Origin: Elysia marginata
Lineage: Eukaryota; Mollusca; Gastropoda; Plakobranchidae
Reading direction: 5' to 3'
Assembly: GCA_019649035.1 (NCBI GenBank)
Contig: BMAT01007092.1
Coordinates: 10,436-44,258 of the forward strand
Length of the DNA stretch: 33,823 bases
The translations under genes and the position numbers were made by a program. Under the pieces are notes generated by a model. The model ran no database searches. It was not told the DNA's origin and was given only the letters and a program-made list of their open reading frames with translations. Of this stretch, positions 10,491-21,000 are shown in pieces. The stretch's first letter is position 1, and every line of letters starts with the position of its first letter.

Positions 10491-13400
10491 AATGACACCC
10501 ATGTAGAAAAAGGCACGATGATGTAAACATTTGTGAAGCACTTTGGTTCTTATTTTCCGTTTTTTTTTTTTGCATCATTAGTTAATCTTTTGACCTTAAC
10601 CTTGGCTCATGGTCATCTGGAGCTGTTTGATTTTTATAGATTTTGCCTCGCGCCAACTTTTCCTAAAGATTATATTTTTTACTGGTTACAATTATGTTGG
10701 TATTGACGAATATTTAAACATTTATATATTTATTATAGGATGTTATGACCTTGACCTCTGTTTTGAGGCCTATCCTCCTTAGATTTACTTAGATTCCACC
10801 GACATTATTGTATAACATGTCCCTCTCAAAATATGATAAAAAATATTTCTTTGCAAATTTTTCGAGGTTAGGCTACTTTTTTTCTTTAAAAAATTCAAAT
10901 GACTGGACTAGTAGTAAAGGAGACGTCGAATTGTACGCACTTCTGCTGGCAGGCGGAAGAACAAATCATGCAAGACAGTTTCAACGACTTTGAGTTCTGT
11001 AGACAAAGGTCCTTGAAAGCTTAAAAGATATGATATAAGGCCGCATATTGAAAGCACCAACTCACTTATTTCAAAGAAAATTCCATGTTTGGTGATTCTT
11101 TCCATATTGGAAATACCCACTAGATCCAGAACCAAATCTATCCGAAATTCCACTGCTGTAAAAAGTATGATCGTATTCGTGAAGTTATACTACACTGGTC
11201 TTCCAAGATAGTGATACTGAGGTACCTTTACTAAATCCGCGTGTAAAATGGATTGAACGTGTGCACTCTATTGCTTACACGCGGTCTGTCCTTGCATGCA
11301 TAAGTGTCATCTCAGTTATAGCATTGGGTAAAATAAAGGCTCGGTGATACCAGAAGCCATATCAGTGCATGTGTGTCTTTATAGAGTAACACATATTGAA
11401 ATCCTTATCACGACTCAAGTTGAAATAAGTAACCGGTAGGCCGTTAGCCAGAGTGGTTATGCAAGGAGAGTCTTAAGTTCAACAGCACCCAAGTTAACGT
11501 GGTCTCAGCCACTTCAGATTATCAAACAGCTGTTAACCAACTTCGAAACGTTTTAGTAATTTTACTTCGGATTGAAAAGGTATAAAATACATTGATAAAG
11601 CTCGCTTTGTCCCCTCAGTCTTTGTATTCGTTGCTGGTTTAAAAAATGAAGCATTCAAATATAATGTGGAATATATAAACTTAATGAAGATTTCCTTGTA
11701 ACTGAACCTAAGTCAACCCTTCCACAAAAAAGAGATCAGTAAAAAGAAACGGATACAAAATTAAGTAAAATGTTATGAAGGTTTAATTCTGAAAAAAAAA
11801 CACCATGCAAAACTTACAGATTAAAAAATAACCTCCGGATATTGCTATAGGTGCTTGTGGAAATAAAGAATATGGGTATTTATTTTGAGTACTTTATGAA
11901 GGTCAGAAGATTGAGACGTAGTTATAGACCAATGAGGCTACTTCTGCATTTGCTGGTCCGCAAAAAATAATAAAAGACTAATACAGCAATATGTTTTCCA
12001 AATAAGAAAACCTAGATCTAGATTTGAATGAAGCCACCACAGTTACACTCTAATTGTATAAGACTGGTCTAGATCTATATTATAAAAATATTGAAATTAA
12101 ATTCCTAATAAAAAGAATTTCACGTGATGGAAGCGCTTATTAGGATTAGCAAGTTTTTTAAATAAACAGATTTTATAATAAATGTCAAATTTATATTTCA
12201 CAATCCTTGGTTCAAAATCGACAGACCAACTGTTTTTCATTGGACTCTTAACGCTTTCATTGAGCTGCAATTAGGAAAAAAAGCTGCCTCTTTTCGTCGC
12301 TTCAACATTGTTCACGTAAAATATTTCAAGATTGCAATACGAAGAAAGGCGTTGGTTTGTCGCTTAAATCATTCTAGACAAAAAGGATGGCTTCAATTTC
12401 AAGGTTTAGTTTTCTAAATTTGTTTCATTCCCAAGGTTTAGTATTTTTAAAAATTGTCTATCGGATTGACGGACTAGAGTTGAGAGGACATAACTAGGCC
12501 TATTTTTCAGGAAGTCAAGACACCATAAAGCCATATAAGTTTTAGTTATAAAAATATTTCTACTATCAAGGATAAAGTATTGAGTAATAGTCTAAATCTT
12601 TAACGAATCACTAAACGATTGATAGGCAGAAGAAATTAAAAAGTTTTGCTCGTTTCCCTTATTCTTCTGTTAGATCTAGTCTATTTATGGCTATTTCTGA
12701 AATAGATTGACACTGAATTTCTCGATAAATATTAAGCTAGGGGGAAACTTAGTTAAATTGGGAGAAGATAATACTTTTACAGCCGAGCTTAAACAATGTT
12801 TGTTTTAGGGCTAAACCTAGATTTAGTCTAGGTTTTTGCGTGCCATGTTTTCTTCTTTTTGCTCAATATGCTTTGTATCTCATGTTTTTGTTCGTTGCAC
12901 CTGAAGCTGAAGGTCAAGGTTTTGCCTAACTTCATAGTATGGTCAGAACTACAGTTTGTAAAAGATGAGGCAAGCATAGTTTAAAATATAAATTTCTAGT
13001 AAAGATGTAGGCCCTACCATGCCTGGTCGAGTAACAGACTGGGCTGTGCTAAACGTCGCCTTTCTTTTCTTCATCAGTTCATGTCCTCACCTAATTGTGT
13101 ATTGAATGTCCAGCTTTTAACATATCAATTTGCACCTCATCACAGATTTTCTTCTTCTATCCAAATCATCTCTTTGGCCACGACTGTCCTCACCCCTCCC
13201 CCTTCCCGACTAAAACAACCTTCTCTTTATCTTATTTTTTTTGTCTTTCACCTTTAGGCTACTTCTTAATCTTCTATAGGCTACCATGCAAGTAACTATG
13301 CCACGCAGAGCCTAAAACAAACAAAAACAAAAACTCACGCAAATCGTGGGTTCAGTCTAAACCTAGACCTAATCTGCACTCTAGATTAAAATAATCTTCT

Positions 13401-13714
13401 ACATTTAGATCTAAAACCTATTTATCTATCTGTAATCTGTAATCTACATCTATAAATGAGGTGCGCATGAATATAAAAAAGCTGCCGTAGAGTTCTCCTA
13501 GACCGCTTACGATAAAAGCGTCACATGTGTTTGAATTGCCTTTAAAAAAAGCTGTAAATTTTCGTAAAAGGGTAAAAATTCAAAAATAAAACACGACAAA
13601 AAAATTAATATCCATTGTTTTTATAAGGAACTATTTTCTTTTCCGCTTCTTTACTTCCGTCTTCTCGGAAAGTTGTTGTGAAGTGAGGTCACGTCAAAAT
13701 TAGTAAAAGGTTTG
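10491..13714. other. Intergenic, mostly featureless
   Basis: The first 300 bases contain several TGACCTTGACC-like words and may be the 3' flank of the decayed PIN-like gene copy. Apart from the inverted repeat at 11237-11284 nothing is recognised. A T-tract/AG acceptor at about 11789-11800 on the minus strand, followed by 17 open codons and a TGA, is another weak candidate for the last exon of copy A. Confidence 0.45.
11237..11284. repeat. Perfect 10-bp inverted repeat
   Basis: CCGCGTGTAA (11237-11246) and TTACACGCGG (11275-11284) can form a hairpin with a 28-base loop in otherwise AT-rich DNA. Confidence 0.75.
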
Positions 13715-13898
13715 ACTTCAAGAGGTAATGGTGATTTCCGCCTTTAAATTTGATTTTGTTATGAAGTTTAATGTGTCAAAAATTCCTATGAATCCAGATT
13801 CGATTACACGAAGACAGGGAACAATTTGATCTAGATTCTAGATATAGCACGAAGACAGGGAATAAAATTCTGCGACCCACTCTGCAGTGAACCAACTT
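13715..13898. repeat. Direct repeat unit 1 of a pair (about 190 bp)
   Basis: It starts ACTTCAAGAGGT and ends CACTCTGCAGTGAACCAACT. Its second copy is at 14079-14275; shared blocks include GCCTTTAAATTTGATTT and AGTTTAATGTGTCAAAAATT. Confidence 0.85.
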
Positions 13899-14078
13899 TA
13901 CTCTAGATCTAGATATGTAGGACTAGAAAATATGGAATCTAACGTATTAGATCTAGATCTAAATTAGATTCAACGACTATTTACTTTATATGATCTAGAA
14001 AATATAGAATCTAACATTATCAAGAACTGGCAGCTCTGTTATTTGTTATTTTTGATACAATTACTATTGAAAGCTTTC

Positions 14079-14275
14079 ACTTCAAGAGGTAGGCCTATTT
14101 GTGGAGGCCTATTTGTGGCTATCGCCTTTAAATTTGATTTGATAAGTTTAATGTGTCAAAAATTCTTATCAATCCAGATTAGATAACACGAAGAAAGGGA
14201 ACAATCTGATCTAGATTCTATATCTAGCACGAAAACGGAAGAAAATTATGTGACCCACTCTGCAGTGAACCAACT
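14079..14275. repeat. Direct repeat unit 2 of a pair (about 190 bp)
   Basis: A diverged second copy of 13715-13898. It carries a local AGGCCTATTTGTGG duplication near its start and scattered substitutions. Confidence 0.85.
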
Positions 14276-14402
14276 AAAACCGCACTTTCAAACTTTGAAC
14301 TCTATGGATTTGGAAACGGCAGCACAGTTTCTTCTGAAAATTTTCATGCTGTTGCAGAACATCAAGATCTATATTATCTAGACAACCACAACAAAACAAA
14401 AC

Positions 14403-14504
14403 AAAAATATTTTTAATGCAGCCACTTGGTTAATTTTGGTTGATTCCAAGTTAATCAACGTGTCGGTCCGAAGACCCTTGAATGCAGACGGAAATTTTTT
14501 TTGT
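14403..14504. repeat. Second direct repeat family, unit 1 (about 100 bp)
   Basis: It contains ATTTTTAATGCAGCCACTT, TTAATTTTGGTTGATTCCAA and TTGAATGCAGACGGAAATTT. The partner is at 14576-14680. Confidence 0.87.
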
Positions 14505-14575
14505 TGAAAAGCTAAGATGTTTTCAATATCACATTATCAAGAACTGTTAGAAAGAATGATATCACGGTGCAAGAA

Positions 14576-14680
14576 AAAAATATTTTTAATGCAGCCACTT
14601 CGTTAATTTTGGTTGATTCCAAATTAATCATGTGTCGGCCCGAAGCCCCTTGAATGCAGACGGAAATTTTTTTTTTATTA
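14576..14680. repeat. Second direct repeat family, unit 2 (about 100 bp)
   Basis: Nearly the same sequence as 14403-14504, with a few substitutions (CACTTCG versus CACTTGG, TCGGCCC versus TCGGTCC). Confidence 0.87.
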
Positions 14681-14799
14681 TTTTCAAAGTTAAGATTTAA
14701 AAAAAAAAACTTCCATCTACAGATAATTTCTGCAAATACTCTGTTCCTTTCAGCATGTTTTTACCTCAATCCCCTTTTTGTTTGCTTCATTTGTTAAGT

Positions 14800-15014
14800 T
14801 TTGTTTGGTTTTAATAAGACCGCTTGCATACACCACACCCAGTCACATTATCCTGACACCGTCCAACCAGACTTAGCACTAAATCCATAATGCCAGACAC
14901 TATGCGGATCAGCTGCTAAAACCAATTTTAAAGTCCTTGATTGACTCAGCTGGGGATCGAACCCACACCTCCCGATCGCTGAGTGAGTATCTTACCGCTA
15001 GGCCACAGAGTCGG
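14800..15014 (-). mobile_element. tRNA-derived SINE, minus strand
   Basis: Read on the minus strand, a tRNA-like head begins GACTCTGTGGCCTAGCGG, with box A TGGCCTAGCGG at 15005-14995 and box B GGTTCGATCCC at 14963-14953. About 150 bases of body follow, including GGATAATGTGACTGGGTG. It cannot be an intact tRNA gene because the acceptor stem does not close properly and the body is fused to it. The family was not recognised and the 3' end is approximate. Confidence 0.7.
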
Positions 15015-15296
15015 TTTGGTGTAAGTGTAGATCTAATTTAGATTCAAAGTCGAAGTTAGGAAGCCGGCAATATTAGGCCCTATAATTTAATCATTTGTTC
15101 TCTTAAAAATAGTGCCCTTAGCGATATGAAGATTTGAAAGAAAAAAATGCAAGTTCCAACAAAATGCTTTGAAATTCCTATTAAAAAGTATTATAACTGT
15201 TATAACTGTTAAAATTGTTACCAATATACATTTTGGTAATTTTTACCTCAGCGAGCTTAAAAATATAATTAAAACTGTGCAAAAAGAAAGCCTCAC

Positions 15297-15432
15297 CCAT
15301 GCTCTCTCTTTCTCTCTCTGTCTATCCCTCGCTCGCTTTCTATCTTTACCACTCTCTCGCATCCTCTCTCTCAGCCTTTCTCTCGGTCCCTTTTCACACC
15401 TCTCTCGCAGTCTAAGACCCTCTCCTCTCGTT
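15297..15432. repeat. Imperfect CT-rich tract
   Basis: The tract is TCTC-dominated with CGC interruptions. The reading frame across it is low-complexity Leu/Ser and not a gene. Confidence 0.85.
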
Positions 15433-15523
15433 GGTACCTAATTTAAACATTACACTAGAATAGAATAGCGAATTAACTACTAACAAAGTCACCATAGCAC
15501 GAGACTGAGCTTAAAATTTTTTT

Positions 15524-15602
15524 GGCCCCGCGGTGACGCTGGATAGTCCCATATGGACTGGGAATGGGGAAGTGCTACCTCGCGACTCTCTGGAGCGGAG
15601 GA
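15524..15602. other. GC-rich island of unknown nature
   Basis: About 80 bases starting GGCCCCGCGGTGACGCTGG contain a small AGTCC/GGACT hairpin and end near TGGAGCGGAGG, inside AT-rich DNA. It does not match any snRNA or tRNA that I can recall. It could be part of a repeat family. Confidence 0.4.
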
Positions 15603-17446
15603 TTTAATGATGCTCTAATAATTTTACTCACAGCATGCCTGCCTTTCTAAAATATAAAATTACTCCAGTATGTCTAACCATACACATGATGTAAGAAGTA
15701 AATTGTGTTGTTTAATTTTTTGTTCTTTTTTTCTACAAATGTTTTGTGTCGCACAGCATGAACTAACAAAAGAAGTTATCTAATCAAACCGGGTCACATG
15801 AAGAATAGAAAGCACAGGGAAAAAAACTGTTAAAATTGGCCTCTGTTTTAACTGATCTTTTATCTTGAGCGGTTTAGATCTAACAGGCTGACCTTTTTTT
15901 CAACTTTTTAACTGTCAATTTATGCAATTTCGTGTAGATCTAATGTTTTTTTCCGCCTGTATTTTCAGTTTCTTTGATTTCCACCTGACCGCCCTGTTTG
16001 CTACAGAAGATTTAATTCATTGATTCGTGATAATCCATTAGTTTAAATTAGAAGGATAATTTATTATGGGCCAACCAATACCTCACCCAAAAAACTGCCC
16101 AAGACTTCGTGTGCGCTCGTATTTCCGCAGCAACAGGTAAAACTCACACACACAGAAACACATTTTGAACTCAGTATTTATTATTTATTTATTAAAAAAG
16201 GGAAGACAAGTTTTATTTACACATTTCATGACATTTTGGAGATACCTAAGGAGGGTCTGTCTAACTCTCTCTCTCTCTCTCTTTTTTTTTTCTCTTTTTT
16301 TTCCTCCCCTGAAATTTCCCCATGCCTATCCCTCTGTCTTTGTGTTTATATCTACTCTATGTCTGTCTTGATATATCTCTTCGTCTGCCTCTCTCGTCCT
16401 TTCTTTCTAAGATGGTAAGACAACTCTGTAAAGACGCCTTAAGTGACATTTTCTCAAGCTCTCCCAGTTACCAAGAGCAGTTTCTGAAGGTTTTCTGTAC
16501 ATTTATCTGTTGAGAAAAGTTGTAAAAGGCCTTATTTATCATCACTGTAACTCAGTGTTGTTTAATTAAAAGCCCTGATATTGAGCTCACAAAATTAAAC
16601 CACTTTAAAAGACATGGTTCTTCTTTAGAAAGCAGACCATATAGTCATTCATTGGAAATGTGAATATGGGAGTCGAGAGTGGGATGTTTGAAAATTTTTT
16701 CTAGCTTAATTGTTTACAGTTGAGTACATTAAGTTTCTGTAAGTATAACATTTTAATTTGCTAGCTATAAATATATTTGGTTAAAACATAGAGCCGCCAT
16801 AAATTATGCTGGTCAATCGGAAATGTAAGCAACATCGCTTACTTGAGCGAAACAGATTATATTAACGTTGTGGCTTTCGTAACGTTATTCATTCAGTCAT
16901 CTGTTAAAGCTCAAGCTGTCCTTGTTGGCAATCAAACGACTTCACATAGTTCACAATGACCTACTTATTGAGCAAGTCGACTTTCGCAAGATTTCCCCCA
17001 CATGCTAATAAATATAGACCAAGGTATTTCTCAAGAGCTATTATTTGTGGGGCTATTTCAGGACTAACCTATTTTTTGTTAAAAGTAGGCGCTCCAGCGA
17101 ACTCTTCTGAGGACGAGGTAGTTTTTTCGAATAACGCTAGTGCTGGGCTGATGACATGCCCCTCAAATTAAGGTAATAGCCATGAAATACAATAACATTC
17201 CATGACTGCAGGACAACTGGAGTATGCGGAACATTTGATTTTTGCAACGTACATAACTACATATTAGCTCCTTTCGTTTAGAAGTGAGAAAGTCGATCTT
17301 CATACCAAAACATTGGATTTTCTTTGCTGCACCCTGCCACGCTCACAAAACTAAGAATAAGCCCAAAGGTAGATTGTTGTTTGTTTTTAAATAGGAGCTT
17401 TTTGCAGGTTGATGCATAAGGCCTCAGGTTGAGTGCAACAAATTTG
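15603..17446. other. Intergenic or last-intron DNA of copy A
   Basis: AT-rich sequence with one CT-rich tract. A plus-strand ATG frame of 71 codons (16956-17171) contains one hydrophobic stretch but resembles nothing known and has no supporting context. Confidence 0.4.
16258..16412. repeat. Imperfect CT-rich tract
   Basis: A second pyrimidine-rich tract with a short (CT)n core at about 16265-16283. Several overlapping Leu/Ser/Phe-rich frames over it are artefacts. Confidence 0.85.
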
Positions 17447-17490
17447 GAGGTTGGTGCATAGTTTTACATATCAAACTACGCACCGACCTC
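17447..17490. repeat. Short hairpin, 18-bp arms, 8-base loop
   Basis: GAGGTTGGTGCATAGTTT (17447-17464) pairs with AAACTACGCACCGACCTC (17473-17490) with two non-Watson-Crick positions. It lies just downstream of exon 10 of copy A on the minus strand. It is shorter than a typical microRNA precursor. Confidence 0.7.
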
Positions 17491-17857
17491 TGCTAATTAC
17501 GCAAGCTAGTGAAAAAATGCTTAAATTTCAAAATGGTTAATAACTAGGACGGATTCAGAAGTGTGCTGGGCTGAGAAGACTAATGTTAACATGAACAGGG
17601 AAGGGACCATTTCCAGATTACGCATTAACCGACTCTGCATAAAAACCAACTTTACCTGGTCAATCAAAAAAAGCACCACAAGGACTAATCTGCGTTAATT
17701 ATCATGATCAGTTTGTATAGAAACGATTGGCATAAAATGTTATAACTACATCGAATAGTAGCCTACACATGTTTCCTCAAAAGTTAAGGTAAACCTTTAG
17801 AAACTTTAAAGATTATAACAATGAATCATCCATAAAAACTCAGCTTAAGATACTAAC

Positions 17858-18032
17858 CGAGAAATCCTTGAATTGAGTCAGGTTTTTTCCACTTCATTCC
17901 TAAGACATAGGAGGGAATAGCGCATGCGATGATGGCAAGAGCGAAGCTGCACTCTTGCGGCTTCTGGTAAACCGTGATGCCAACAATCGCGAGGTTCATC
18001 AATGACACGAAAGCTGGAAGCACCACTGGCAT
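17858..18032 (-). CDS. Copy A exon 10 (TM11-TM12)
   Basis: This 175-base exon follows acceptor TTCCATAG and ends at donor GTTAGT. It reads MPVVLPAFVSLMNLAIVGIT, then VYQKPQECSFALAIIACAIP and SYVLGMKWKKPDSIQGFL. It corresponds to the last two helices and the start of the cytoplasmic C-tail. It ends in phase 1, so a further exon is needed to supply the C-terminus and stop codon. Confidence 0.85.
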
Positions 18033-21000
18033 CTATGGAATTCAAAGGATGTTGAATGGTATTGCGAAATTTGACTGAACTGTTTATCAATAAAAGTGTA
18101 AACTAATATACTATTTAAGTATCACCAGTCCTATATTTCTAGGAATTTTAGAAGAGCAGTGGTAAGTAACGATTACTTTTGAATAAGATTGTTCTCTTTG
18201 CAATTTCGTATGGGTACATATAAGACTATCTTATATTTTAAAGAAACGTGGGTTGAGTGGTAATCTGTTAAAATCAATTCAAAGCATGTATCTTGATTTG
18301 AAAAGTGCTGTCAGAGTTGATTCTTGCAAAGTTACAGAGTTTTTTAGTTGTGAATCCGGTGTAAAACAAGGATGTATTCTGAGCCCATTGTTATTTTCTC
18401 TTTTTATGTCCGAATTCAATAATTTCACAAAAGAACATATTGAGAATTGTGAAACTGAACTATGTACTAATGACACTGTAAGAACATCTTTCCTTATGTA
18501 TGCCGACGATCTATGCTTATTCTCTGATAATATTATTTGTCTTCAAAGGCTTTTCAACATGCTTGAATCATTTTGCCTTGAGTGGGGCCTGAAAGTCAAC
18601 TTAAGTAAAACAAAAATCATGGTTTTTAGAAATGGTGGGTACTTACGGCAAAGTGAAAAATGGTTTTACAAAGATCAGAGAGTGGAAGTGTCAAGTTATT
18701 ATAACTACTTGGGACTTTTATTTTCTTCGCGTCTCATTTGGTCTAAATGCCTTGATAATTTTGCTAGTAGAGGGGTTTTTCTCATAAACAAAATTCGTTT
18801 ACTTTGCCATAAATTGAATAATATAAATGCAAAAATACTTTTTAAAATATTTGATGTAAAAATCAAACCTGCTCTCCTGCATGAAAGTGAAATGTGGGGC
18901 TTACAGAAACGAACAGAGATAGAAAATGTGCATATAAAATTTTGTAAAATGGTTCTCAATCTGGGTAAAACCACATACAACTTCGCCGCTATGCGAGAGT
19001 GTGGCAGATATCATCTGTATGCAGATTATCATGTCAGGGCGATTAAGTATTGGTGTAAAATTCTGTGTCTTTCTGATGATAGGTATGTTAAGAAATGTTA
19101 TACGCAACTGTTACTTCATGACAGAAGTGGTAGAAGGAACTGGGCCTCAGGTATTCGAACCTAAACTATGTTCGCTGGGATTTGGCGAGGCTTGGTATCA
19201 CCAGAATATGGGAAATGTGGGGTTGTTTATAAGCAAGGTTAAGGATAGGCTCATCTCTATTAGTTTTCAAGAACTTAATTTAGAAGCCCAACGACTTTTT
19301 CCAGAATATTTAGATTTCCATCCCAACCCTTTTGCCGCTCCGTATATTGACATAATTCACAACTATACTAAACGAAGACTGTTTGCCCTGCTACGTTGTA
19401 AGAGTCTCCCAGTCAATGACAACCTACATAGACTTAACATTTCAGATTCTACGTTATGTTCAGAATGTCTTGTAGTAGAAAATGAGCACCATATTATATT
19501 TGAATGTGCTAAATATGCACTTATTAGACCTTCATTTTTATCTGAAGAAATAACACGAAATTGTAATCCTAATGGTTTTTGCAACCTTTTAAATTCTAAA
19601 AAAGCCACTGTGTTAAATTCTGTAATAACTTATCTATCTTATATTCTAAAGGATGTACTCCTCCTCAATGAATGATTTTTTGTTTGAAGGTTGTTTGGGC
19701 CGTTGGCCTTGAAAAACTGAATAAACTCAATTACAATTACAATATAAGACTACCTTAATAGGCCTCGACAGGTCAGGCTCTGTCCACCTCATGAGGACCT
19801 GGCCAGCAAATGTAATGGCCAAAGTGATGGTGTTACTGAAAGATGCCATCTCGATGAGGAAGAAGATGTTGCCAAACCGTTGCATAATTATCACAAGTAA
19901 AAACTGCAGACAGGAAATTATTGTTAAGGGTGTTTAAGGCAAAAATTAAGATAGACGATCAAGCAAATGATTAGGCAAGTATAATTACGAGGTCTATTGA
20001 AAAATAAAATAGAAGATAAACATAAGAATTATAAATAAGCAAGTTCACCTACGAAGTCTGCAAAAGTTTGAAAATTAAACACTAAAATAATTCAGTTAAA
20101 CATGCGGTAGGTAAATAGTAGTTTCAAGCAACAATGATATCGTCATGGACATGCCAAAGAACTCTTGAAGAGTTTCGCAGCAGGGATATGAGACTTTAGT
20201 TACAGGAGACTGCTGCATTGTAAAAAAAACATGAAATAATGTATCTGTTCCTTACCAGAGATATTAAGGAAGGTACTGGTGTATACCTCTTGATGGTGAT
20301 CATAGAGATGATGCTGGGAAGATGGTTGTTCTTGGCGGCGACATAGAAAAGCCTGTAGAGATGAAAATATGTATGTACTCTAAGAATCGGAAAGATTTAA
20401 TATTAAAACGCATGATCTTCACCTGATTTGCCATTTTTCTCTTCATGACTAGGTGAACGCCGAAGGTACACACCTTTCAGATTTGCCTCCATAATTATGG
20501 AAGGAAAAGGGAATTTGAAATGTTCTTAGGTTTTAATTTGTAAACAACTCTCAAAGCTATTTATAAAAGCCCAATGATTTTTTTTTGTGTTACTTTTGAC
20601 AGCCTGGGATTTTAAAAAATTAATACCTTGTTTACAAGATCCATACTGTAAAGAAAATAATTCGTTCTTTATCCGTCTTTCTAATTCCAGATAGGCCTAA
20701 ATCTGGTTCATACATTCTTTTTTGTGCAAACACTTCTCATTTTTAATTGATAGTTTTTTTGCTTTTTCTATGATATGAGGTTACAATTTTCCTGATTCGA
20801 TAGGCCCCTTCCCCCAAGTAACGTCGTCTTCTTTTTTCCGGGAGTCCATTCAATAGTTTTATGTTATAGATTTCTAGGTAACGGTACATTTTATTTCTCC
20901 TTGCACCCATTTTTTCATATCTTTTCTTTATTGTTCTCATCATTTATATGGTTTCAACTAATAGTATTGCTTTTCTTTTCTTTTTTGTCCCGTGCTTATC

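Noticed and set aside
10560..10770. TGACCTTGACC-like words as nuclear-receptor response elements
   Set aside because: Half-site words are common by chance, and they lie next to a decayed repeat gene rather than a promoter.
11440..11500. Possible third tRNA-like element (TAGCCAGAGTGGTTA near TCTTAAGTTC)
   Set aside because: A box A-like and anticodon-like stretch is present, but there is no box B and no cloverleaf.
15297..16513. Leu/Ser/Phe-rich plus-strand frames
   Set aside because: They are products of the CT-rich tracts.
16956..17171. Plus-strand 71-codon ATG frame with one hydrophobic stretch
   Set aside because: No recognisable family, no splice or promoter context, and length within chance for AT-rich DNA.
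20275..20285. GTATAC as the exon 8 donor
   Set aside because: Ending there leaves phase 2, which clashes with exon 9. Reading on through YTPVPSLISL to GTAAGG fits both phase and family.
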